From Acanthaster planci (Eukaryota > Echinodermata > Asteroidea > Valvatida > Acanthasteridae): 41,288 nucleotides of DNA. The translations under genes were made by a program, and so were the position numbers. The DNA lies in the NCBI RefSeq assembly GCF_001949145.1, contig NW_019091614.1, positions 106,222 through 147,509 of the forward strand. The letters are read 5' to 3'. Below are positions 24,901-36,900 of this stretch, in pieces (within the stretch, counting starts at the first letter, position 1; each line of letters starts with the position of its first letter). The notes below the pieces were generated by a model. That model did no database searches and was not told the DNA's origin. It worked only from the letters and a program-made list of their open reading frames with translations.

Positions 24901-27900
24901 ATGTGTTTTGTTCACTGAAAGCTCATCATTAATATAAGTATACGTGTACATGTACTTAAAAAAAATACAGAGTATGAGGTTGTAATGACTATGAGAAGAG
25001 GATTTTTGGTGCTTCAAATTCTGACTGAATGCCTGTGTCAACAGCAGCCTTGTATGGAGGGCCGCAGTTGAGTTCATCACAAGTTACATGTATCTCTCAT
25101 GTCCAGTGACAAGACTGGTCACAAACATGATGAACACTGACAGAAGAATGCTTTTGTCTCAGTTCATTAATTACATGTACCTGAGGCTTGGCTATCTTGT
25201 CAGGACTTGTGATAGGCTTAACTAAATTGCCTTATGTTTCCCCAGAATGTTTGTGGGTTTTCCTACCACCTCTAACACTGAACGTTTCTTCATTGTTTTG
25301 TTCCCCCAGGGTCCCTAGGGAGAACAGTTTACAACTGATACGGCTTTATCCTAGTTAAATAAATTGGCTCTGCCGAATATCTGCATAATTGAACATTAGA
25401 TCGATTATCAAATATTCAAATATTATTTTCTTAATTTGAATATTCAAATGCAAAATTCATGAAAAAAGAAGGGAAAATTTTGTTTCAGATGAGAAAAATT
25501 GCACTATGAAGGCTTGTTTCAAGCAGACTCAAATGAAAAATAACAGAAATCTTACAATAATTCAGAAAGTAAATTATTCATTAAACAGTTTACAAGGAAT
25601 AGAAATTTTCAACATGGCAAGAAGTATTGTTCATCTCTTAATTCTTGCTAAATCATGGTTCAAGAATAACCCTAAGTAGATTCGAGAAGCTATTACATGA
25701 ATATTGATTATAATGTACATTTGTGTGTATTATTGCAACTGATTTTGTATGGTTTGTTCATTAACAATCTGCCAGTCAGCATGACCGAGTATTAGGATAT
25801 TTGATCAAATTGAACTTTGACTATTAAAATAGTGAAGTATTCAAATTGACTCAGCCCTGAAATAAAGAACAAATACCATATAACACATACCAAGTACATA
25901 TAGACTGTTAGTATCTTATGTTCATGTATACACTGTACCTGCAGCACCCCGGCTCAAAAAGCCTATACAGCATGAGCATCAAATGATCAGCTGATATGGT
26001 CGTACATTTGAAGATACTATGTAAGTTCAGTGTTACACATCCCACAGAACTCAGAAAATGTATGACTCCATCCTTGCGCCAGTCAGCCGTTGACCTTGCG
26101 GCATACAGAGTATGCTGTCATGTGTTCAGATCACTCAGTGATATAACAAATATTTTGTCCCCTTGTTTTCCTCCCAGATGGATGTACTGCATGGGAAAAA
26201 CAGTCTGGAAGAAGTGGAAGAAGAGATTCTTTGTGCTGGTCCAGGTAGAGCCCAATGGAAAAGAAACTGTAGTCTGTGTCAGGGTTTGAATCAGGATGGG
26301 GAAATTAGGATACTGAAATGTCCAGAAGATTGAAAGGAAAATAAGATGACTGTGCTCGTTTTAGAAGTGTGCTTGATCATCACTGTCGGTTGCCCAAATT
26401 CAGAGTAGGATGAAAATCTACCGAGACTCCCTGAGGGACTGGGTTGCATTTCGTGGGTGTGCTTGCTGTTAAGGAAATCACTGGAAATTATGGCAGAGAA
26501 ATCCACATGTAGGGCCCATTTACACACAGAGGGATCATAGGTAATTTGCACAATAAAAGAAAGCGGACACATTGGTTTCCTATGGGACTGTTTAATCTGA
26601 GGGCAGACAAACTGCGCCGTTGGCCAAAACACTGCTGTTTGTTGAAATTTGAGCAGTTTTCCACACATTTCAGGATAGTGCATTCTAGGCAATCTGCGGT
26701 CTCACTAGGTACATGTATGACATCACAGATTAACTGGCATGGTCGAATGCTTCCTTGTCACGCCTTCAATTCTTCCTGGGAGACATTATTGTTAATGTGG
26801 AGAGTCAGTAAATGGTGCACAGAGCAGTGTCTGCCACGTGTAGTGTACAATATTGTGCTGCAAACAGATTCTGTCATTTCATTCAGTTGTTGTTCATCAT
26901 TGTAAATGGGCCCTAACTTTCACTTTGCTTTCATGCACGTCCTGCTTCTTCAGATTTCGTGCCTGAAGTGTCTGTACTCTACTTACAGAGTATATATTTT
27001 TTAAAAACCCCTGACACAAAAACACATAACGGTGATCTTCATGTAGAAATTTGTGGTCAGCGGACCTTTGAGATCACGTTTTGTATCAGTGGTCCAGCAG
27101 CAGAAAGCTTTGTTGATGACAAAAGTGAGTTTTCATTGCTGAACACCGCCATGCCAGAACCTTCATGTGCATGGCACATGTACCTGTAGCAGTTGGAATA
27201 AGACCAGACTTGGCATTGTTCTACTCAAATGAAGTCTTATTTCACTCACGTTTTAAATCTCCAAACTCTAGTGTATTAATTGTACATGTCAAATGGTCAC
27301 TCAACAGCTGCCAGTGTATCCTGACCGATGTGAGTGTCATGTCCTCAGTGGTTTGTAAGTTCCTGTTTGGACCAGTTGCAGTGCGGCTCTGCAGTTTGGG
27401 GGAAACTCGCTTGGAGTATCTTGCTTTGAATTAACACAGTTCTCATTGCTCTAAAGGCCAGCTTTGCTCTTGTTTATGGTGGTATCTCATAACAAAAACC
27501 AAGGCTAAAACCATTCTTTTAACTTGCTGTTTGTCTGTCCGTTTCCGGTTGTGCTTGATGGATCAAAGGTTGTAGATATTTCATACAGGGTTTGAAATAC
27601 ACAATACCCAAGTTATCTTTTGTGGAAAACTTCATCTTTGGTATCATTGTAACCTCTGTTCTTGGTCACAAGCCTTTATGAGTATTTTTGAGAAGGTGTG
27701 AAGCATATATTTGATACCAGTTTTATAAAAATTAATTGTGCCATTTTGCAAACTGGCACAATTTCTCTTGTTCCACTGCCTGTGTGGAGTCAGAAGTACT
27801 GGTGCATTGATTGTAAACCATGAATAGCAATAACATCATTTTGTCACGTTGGATTTCGTATCCATACCTAGTCTTCTGAAAAATCTGTCACCAGACAAGT

Positions 27901-30900
27901 AAATACTTGCATAATTATGGCACAAAGAGGCAAGAAAGAGTCAAGTGACTTGCCTCCCCCTCCACAATGTATGTCTCATTGGAAACGGTTTCAAGTTCCA
28001 ATTTTTTTGTCGAAGGGTATTTTTGCCATCAATAAGTGGATAAGCATTAGTTTCAACCCCTGTTGAAAATATGTTTATGTTGACAATGAATGTAACCATT
28101 TGCTCTGGAGCATTTTAATCAGTTTTTTGGGGGAGGGATGTGGTGTAATGGTTTGCTGGCTCCCTGATAAATAAAATGCTTAACTTTCTACTGCGTATAA
28201 TTCTGCTAACTCTACTGGTTAATATGAATCTCATTTGTGATTGTGGCCCTTGCCCCCAAAAGTCTAGTTTCATTCAGATTTGGAATTCAGCAAAAGCATT
28301 CTCCGCAGAGGTGTTTTTTCAATAATCATATTACAAATGTAAACTTTGGGTTCTGTCCTTCACTGACTGATGTTACTGGTACAGTTTATCACGGTGTTTT
28401 CTGACATCCCTGACGGACAACTAGGAGGGGTTCAAACCCATGACTTCTTGCTTGTCAAGCTGAAGATTGGGGTGTGAAACCCACGCAATTTCTTTTGGCA
28501 ACAGTCTCTTACAAAGCCTGAATAAATAGTATAGGATAAAACCCAAATGTTACAATTGCATGTTTGAAATGGAATTCCTGTGCAGTATTTTTTATACATT
28601 AATTCCTTCCCAGAGTGTATTGAACTACTAACCTAATTTTGAATACCCAACACAGTGTGAATGATGGACACTGCTGTGTAAGCACAAAACCTCAGTTGCC
28701 AAAAAAAAAGAACTCAAGCTCACGCCAACTTTGTTTTGCAGTAGATGACATCATAGGCGCGGCAAAAGCCAGTTGTAAACTGAAACTAGAACCAGACTGC
28801 AAAATATTGAATAATTCACAGCTCACTTCTGCATCACCCTACGTCAACAGGTGAGCCAGTACACATTTGCCCTGTGCAGTTACCGCGAGAAGAAGGCAGA
28901 CCCTAATGAAATGATGCAGCTGGATGGCTACACAGTCACCTACACCGACCCTGAACCAGGTCAGCTCAGATAGTCTCATTTACAGATATGATTAGTTCAG
29001 TTTAATTGGTTCTTTACATTGGATCATAGTCATATGTACATGTATGTAATTCTGCATTCTGTTTGGAAACTCTCTTATGTTTAAGTTAACATTTTAAAAA
29101 TGTTTTATAGACTGACAAGACTTAGCAGTTGAATCAAAACTAAAATCTATGTTTTTATTTTAGGTGACAGTATGAAATGTGTCTGGGGAAAAAAAATTTA
29201 TGATAAAGACTACAAAAAATATGATGACAATTTTGGAGGATTTTTCTCAATCGATTTTTCCAAATGTGTTTTAAGAATTACCAGAATTACAAAACAGGCT
29301 TGTTTTGAAAAGTTCTCTTGACCACATGGATGTGAATTTTGTTGGAAAAGTAAATTGTCAGAAAATGAATAGTTTCTACTTCTGAAGCAAGATTTATGTA
29401 TGCATTTACACATGAAGTCGCATTCTTTTTGATTACTGCTAGTAATTCCCTTGTGTTTTGATTGCATGCAACCCTTTCCATTCTTCAGATCTGGAGAGTC
29501 AAGGTGGGCGATTCTTCTTCAAAGCTCTGAAGGAAGGGGACGACATTGTCCTGGCCTGTGACGAGGAGGTGGACCGGCAGCTGTGGGTGCAGGCCATGTA
29601 CCGGGCGACCGGCCAAACTCACAAGCCAGTGCCCCCGACTCAAATAGCTGGTGGCAAGGGAGCCAATGCCATCATCTCCAGACTGCAGGGAGGTGAGGAT
29701 TCAGACCAGACTCAAATGTGACTGGATCCCACAAAATGACATCAAGACCAATTTTGTTGGTGCAGTTCGGTTTTAGTTCCATTAGACTGAACAAATCAAA
29801 TTTTTCAGTGTCTTAGTATTCAGCCAGGAAAGTCACAATAGTTCAACTCATTTTAACACCGGTAAATTTTACTGCGATTTTTTTGTGATGTCCCATTCAC
29901 TTCATCTTTGCATTTGTGTAAAGCATAAATTGGCTTTCATTGTTAATAATAAACAGTTTACCACTTTTTCAACGATGTGCCCATGCACAGAGACATTCCT
30001 CATAAGTGATGTTACACTGCTTAACACGTTCATCACTGTGGCTGTTGTGTCGCTGATGCCCAGTCAAGGACACTTTTCCTTTGTGCTCATTCTGAGGAAA
30101 TTTGTCATGTGTCCTCTGCACTGTAGGCACACTTTCTCTAATGCCCATGCAGTGTGCCCATTACAATAGAATTGGTGTGAGCAGTCACCCAGTACTGTCT
30201 GCTGTTCATCACAGTGTCCATAAACATGACTTGCTCTCTCTGGTCTCCTTGGAACTGTGGCCAGTAGTGGATTCTGAATGAAACTGGCAACTACTTGTAA
30301 ATTAATTCCGACCATAGCCATTAATGACTTACATATATGTCTAATATTGTGCTTCTCATTGTTAAAGGTAAAATGGACCATTTGCAACTGTTTGGAGAAT
30401 AATCGTAGTTCAAAGATAGTAATGGTACTAATTTCCTGTGAATAGTTTTTTTATGTCAGGGTAGATGCATTGGGCATGTTGGGCACATGGTTTCAATCCT
30501 AAGCCTGCGTTCTTATCCTTATTTGACCAATCCTTTTGGTCAAATAGGTATTTAACGTGCATATACAGCTTGTGTTCTAACTTGTCTTTTGTTGGGGGCA
30601 GTGCAGAAAAACATGACATTCAACTATAAGTTGAGTCACGAGCCCCAGAATGATTTTGTGCTTTCTCAAGAAATGCTTTGTTCGCCGAGCCAAAACTTCA
30701 TTAGTTTAGTTTTGTTGTGCTTCCTTTGCTTACAATGAAAACAAGCAGATGGTCAAATGGTCCATTCCATCATTGAATTTATGTCATGCTTACAAAGTGT
30801 GCTGTGCGAAACTCCACAGATGCTGACAGAGCTCGCAAGCATGGCATGGATGAGTTCATTCACAAGAGTCCCTGCGATTTTGACCATGCAGCACTGTTTG

Positions 30901-33900
30901 AGTTGCAACAAGAGCTGACGCTGGACCACCGACTTAATGACTCCTACTCGTGCCTGGTGAGTTCCAGGCTTCCAAAAAATGAAAAGTCCGTAAATGCACA
31001 TTTGGAAGGCAGCCATTTGCAACGTATGTTTATTCATGGTTGTAGAAAGTGTCTTACCTTTTGAAGATACGCAAATTATGCCTTTAGTGTCTTGTATATT
31101 TGACAAAGGGAGTTTTATCTCCATTACTTTCTGTTCTCACGAGAATGAATTCAGTACCATGACTGTAGTCATCAGTACAAAAACATCACAGAACTCAGAA
31201 TGCAGTACCATGAATTACTGTCATTCTCAGTGGTGATTGTCATTCTCAGTGGTGAGTTTTGCAAACAAAGTCAAAAAGAGCTGAAATACGTATTCAGCCG
31301 AAAGCAATCAAATGCTGTGTAATGCACGAGTAGGTTTTGGCATTATAGAACGTCTTAGAGAGACACCACTCATGGCCTTACATGTAACTTTATGTCCTGC
31401 AACTTACGTTTACTGCTGCATGCGTTATCAAAGAGCTGGGACCCACACTGGCATGATTTTGCTGCTTTTGCTAGGTTCAGGATAAATAAGTCGATAAATT
31501 TCCATTGCCAGATTTTTGAGTTCCCATAGTTTTGTGAAGTCATCTCCCTGATGCGAAGTTTCCGAGTTACGAACACACTCTGTGAGTGTTGTGTTTTCCC
31601 TCACCTTTCAGGGATGGTTCAGCCCCGGTCAGATCTTTGTCTTGGACGAGTATGCAGCCCGCTACGGCGTCCGTGGCTGCCATCGTCACCTGTGCTACCT
31701 GAACAACCTGCTGGACCGGGCAGAGAAGGGAACCATGATCGACCCTACGCTCATCCACTACAGCTTTGCCTTCTGTGCCTCACATGTCCATGGAAACAGG
31801 TGAGGAGAAAAAGGGTAAATTGTTACAGATATTTTTCATGGACATAACGTGATAAGCAGCCAGGCGTTTCAGAAAGCATACTATGTCCATGAAGGCACGT
31901 ACATTTCAGAATCCGTGTATTTCTATTGGCAGTTTTGTGTATGCCAGAATGTCGACAGGCTTCAAAGGTGCACACTTTTCCGCACTCATCTGTGTAAATT
32001 GAATGCTGACCATCAGTAATCACGTGACTGATAAACCCCTCTACCTGTGTCTGAAATACATGTACTGTATTTTCTGTGGCTCACTACAATCACTTAATTG
32101 GCGATAAGAATGTACATGTATATTACCCTCATCATTGGATATCACTTATGATGATAGAGACTAGTCCCTGCCCCTGCCCTACAGCCCAAACCATAATACA
32201 AGGGACCGCTAACTAGACTATTAATTGGTACTTCTGCAACTTTCACCTGTGTAGAGTCCATAATGTTAAACACCAGTGGGAGCAGTGAACTGGCATACAG
32301 AACAATATTCTTGAAATATTGTTGAAATATTTTGTTCCTTTGAAGTTTTTTTCTTGTGTATACGCGTAAGTGCCTTAACATAATGTCTCCTAAGAGTGAA
32401 GACAGGTGTAGATTTTTCAAAAACGGTTTTTACAATGTAAAGATACTGCTGGGATAATTCCAGGGGTCCAAAGGTGTGATATTTTTGTGTCCCTGTTACA
32501 TCTGACCTTGTTATTTGACATGGAAATATCACCAGCATTGATTTCAAACTATTACTATTTGTTTGGCAGGGAATTTGCATTAATTCATCTCTCTTAGAAA
32601 TGAGAAAATATGTTCTGAACTTACAAAATCATATGTCAGATGTGACAAGGACACGAAAATAAAAATGATCCCCTAATATCTGGAATTACCCGTATACTCT
32701 TCATTGAAGCTTGTTCACAATGTGTGTGTTGATGTACCATTGCGTAGGCCTGATGGGATTGGCACTGTCACCATTGAGGAGAAGGAAAAATTTGATGAAA
32801 TCAAGGACCGCCTGCGAGGCCTGCTTGAACATCAGATCACCCATTTCAGGTACCCCCAAAATCCCTTTTAAATCAAGGAAACTTGCAGTCATGCTGGGAT
32901 ATGGGCAATAAAATGATTTGTGCACCGACACTGTACGCGTCCAGGTGTTTGCGGCAAAAAAAACCCACTGGAGATCACAAAAAGTGGTGCCGCAATTGAA
33001 CAAAGGTTGGCATTTAGGCAATGGTTTGAGAAACTGTGTTTTGTCTATGCCACTATTAAAGGTAACAACCAGATATAGCAAAAACTGCAGCGTTTTTAGT
33101 CCAGATAATCCTCTTCATTTCACATTTCCTGGGGACGTTCATTTTTAGTTAAAGTGGCCACATGCAACCACATCCCTTAATTGAAAAAAATTGGAGGAAC
33201 TAGAGCAGTCCAAAATACAGGTCCTTTGTAAATCCTCTCTCTGTTCTGCACACAAAGGTATTGTTTTCCCTTTGGGAGACCAGAAGGCGCTCTGAAGGCT
33301 ACACTGTCATTACTGGAAAGGGTAAGGCTTACTTGCATCTTGTTACAGTTCTCAGTCTCCTGATTGGCTAAGAGTGTGCTGTTGGATTGGCTAAGTGTGA
33401 CCCAATCCTACCATGTGAGCCGTTAGACCAGTAATTTTTGCATCAGAGAGCCAAGGGGTGAATTTTTTTTTTTTGGGTGTGTCACACAGTTTGACATCCT
33501 GCTGAAAATGGTCAGTATTGGGGGAAAATATTGATTGCCCCTTATTGATTACACCGTGCACGTGTCTTTTGAAGGCCTTTGCCACAAAAGCAGTTCCAGT
33601 GACTTAAGACTCATTTTGTTGGGTTGCACCGTAATTATACCACATTATCTCCCAGGATTGAAAGCACTGTACCCATAGCAACCACAGCATCCCCATCTGA
33701 TTCACAAACAGGCAGCATACTACCTGAGAAAGTTGGGAAAGCATTATCATTGTCAAGTCATTTGGAACCGAAATGAGACAAGAGGTGCCTCAAAGGTTTT
33801 ATCATGAGGTGTCCCATAAAATGCTGCTCATTCTCGTAACACCTTGAGGTAAACCTCCAATTAGAGCCCATTTAATTTTGCATTCTGCCCTTAGAAGAAT

Positions 33901-36900
33901 GCCAGGGATAGCTGTGTCTAGTGCAACCCTTTGACTATCCGAAACTAAGCCACATCATGAACTCAGATATTGTAACACCCTTCTCTGGATGAGTGTACAA
34001 AATGAGATAAAGGAAAAGACATAAACCTCATAAATCTAGTCATTGTCTCCTCCTTCAGGTCTTGATGAAAGACATTGTGACCCCGGTGCCCCAGGAGGAG
34101 GTTCGTTATACCATCAAGAAATGTCTGGAGAATGCTGCTCTCGTCAATTATGAGCGAATCTCCGCCTATGCTAGGATAGAAGGTAACACCCATCCCCTTT
34201 TCATTTGACAACATGCAACCTTTTCACATATCTAAGTAGGCCACTGCAACGCACGTCTTGTCAATCGTTTTCTTGCAGTACCCACTGCTCAGTTTTACTC
34301 GGGCCCCCGAGCCAGTACCAGCAAGTCCGGTGGTCAAGTGGTATTGAAGACATTTGCAAGCAGGAGTTCAACACTGAATACATGTTGTTTAAGATACAAG
34401 TCAGAGAACACAGAATTAAGACCTCACCTCAAGAGTTACATTTCATAAAGTATGGTACTTTCACATGCCTTGACTGTAACCATCTACAGCACAGTATTTC
34501 TTTGACGATTTCAAAACCGTTTCTACATTAGTTTCAACTACTAGTGGTGCGGTGCTATGGGACTCCCAAAAATGTGTGTGCTCACTTTCAGTAACTTGAT
34601 TGCCTCTGAAAATTGAAAGAGGTCTCTTGAAGTTGAATTTCTGCTTGTTTATTACGTTTCTATCAACTAACTGAAAAAAGTCAATTTCAATGAAACTTAT
34701 CAGATGTAAGTTACATGTGCATGTGCTATGAAACGTTCAGCCAAGTATTTTTTTCTTTAGAAGTAGGATTAATAGGATTGTAGGAAGTAGGATTATAAAT
34801 AACTATAAATTATGGTCCATTCCTTTAAATTTGTTGTTTTTTTCCAATGATCTGCATCTGAAAGTTAGCCCTCACTACAGAAAATCTTCTGGAAATTTTC
34901 CCCCGAAGAGCATTTCCTTGGACCTTTTAATGAATTTGTACCAGTCAGTTTGATCATAAGAGAATTTGCTTAACCCCAAACCTTATTCTCGCGTGTTTCT
35001 TCTCATCAGTTCAATTCCCCTCCTGAAATCTGCATGTTTGTTTGACCTTGACCTTTAACTCTTAACCTTACCTATTCTAATGACCTAGAAGACGGTGAGG
35101 AGGGGCATGTTCGCAAAGGTGACTTTCGGTGTTTCTCTTCTCTCTTGCTGTCAGTTTCTTTTTTTGTGAAAATGTATACGTTGTTGGTGTATTTGTAATT
35201 GTAACTGATCTTCAAACACAGTGCAATATACTTCAGTGTTTTACTTGATGCATGAAAATTACTGCTTACACTGTCTTGAGTGCAGCCATATTTGAAGGAT
35301 GTGAATTTATGTTTCCAATCACTTGGAGGAGGCCCCTAACTCTTACTAACCCCTATTTTGTGAGGCTTTGAGACTGGCAGAAGTGTTGTGCATGTGTTAG
35401 ATCTTGAAGCGACGCAAATATTCAACTTTCTGGAAGTTATCAAAGCACGTCCATTATTGAGTGGTTAGCAGTTTCATCTTTTGATTGATTAGTTCTGGGT
35501 TCAGTGCGTGTTGGAATCTTTTGTTTTCTTTCTTCAAAATGTCTGTATTCTTTCTTCAATCAATTTCAACCCAGTCCTGCCCCTCAGCCAGTGAAACTCC
35601 ACTTATTTTCTGGATAATTTGTTAAAAAGGAAGTGTTGTCCAAGAACCATTTCCAGTGGAAATGCATATTGTTGTTTGCTGTCTGTTCTGTAGCTTTCCT
35701 CAAAATCTGCTTGACACTAGCCCAGCCATACTCTGCATGCATCTCTCGCACACATTTCCAAATGTCTTGGATGCTGAATGTACATATATTTCTGACAGCT
35801 GTGCTATTGGTCTTGTTCAGCCCCATGCAAACAATGCATCCTGTTGCTTGTCTTGCTGTCCCTAAGTTGTGCAATAGAAAATAGCAAATAAGGAGTGTCT
35901 TTTTGTTTGGTTTTTGTTTTTTGCTAATCTTCATGTAAGAATGCATAGTTCTCTTATCGTACATTCTAACCTGAAAAGTTGATATGTAAACATTCTTAAA
36001 TTCAAGAAAACTGTTATCTGCCCTTGGTTATGTGATTATTTTTGTGTCCTTATTTGCACAGTTTGTGTCAGCAAGCATGCACTGTTGTTGTCATTCTCAT
36101 CTCTGTATCTGTTAATGTTTACGTAGTTCAAATGTGCCTGTTATTTAAACTCAATAATCCAGTCAGTGTTTTGACATTAGGTTTACCTTGTGTTGGTCGA
36201 TAGTTGTGTTTTTCCGTAGTCAGGATCCTAAATAATCGTCTAAAAGGACTTCATTGCAGACAGGAATCTGACAGTAAGAGTTAAATTTGACAGAGGTACC
36301 TGATTAAGCCAGCGCAAGGAACCAGATAGAGATACTTACACTAAACACGTGGAATCATATTCAAGTTGTAAATGCACAGACGTCTTTAAATTTCATATCA
36401 AGCATAAAAGCTTATTGAATGAACATTCACAAGAACGAAACCATCATTTGCATTTTCAGCTATGAGTCTGCTTTCATTGTTTCCTTTTATCTGAAATGTT
36501 TGCACCAAGTGAGGCAATGCTACATGTACGTGTATATGTATTTTATATTTGTAACAGTGCTGCAAACCTGACGTATGCATTTTTACCTCCTCCCAATTTT
36601 TTTCTAACAGCAATTATTTCATCTCATTTTTAACATCGCACTTGATGCTGTAACTTAATCTTCACATGGAGTTTAACAACAATGTTTAATATCGGTTCAG
36701 ATTTATTAGTCATTTGGGTCGACCTGATGTAGAAGTCAGTAGTGTAGATTTGTCAACGGATGGATTGATAAATTGATTATTAAATTGATTGATCAATTAC
36801 TTGATTGATTGAACAGAAAGTCTAAACAGTGAGGATCTGCCTCCAGAGAAGCGACTAGAAGACGTACTCCATCTCGCCGAGCTATGCATTGATGTCCTCC

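Larger units (their letters stand above)
26245..28850 (+). other. Intron G-H
   Basis: GT-AG intron of 2606 bp. Contains the MITE at 26510-26915, a short hairpin at 27734-27763 and a SINE fragment at 28423-28465. The open frame at 28639-28854 runs into exon H out of its coding frame and is a shadow. Confidence 0.8.

Noticed and set aside
25330-25860. hAT-type MITE suggested by the AT-rich interior and a cagccctg end
   Set aside because: No matching left terminal repeat or 8-bp duplication could be found; kept only as an AT-rich block.
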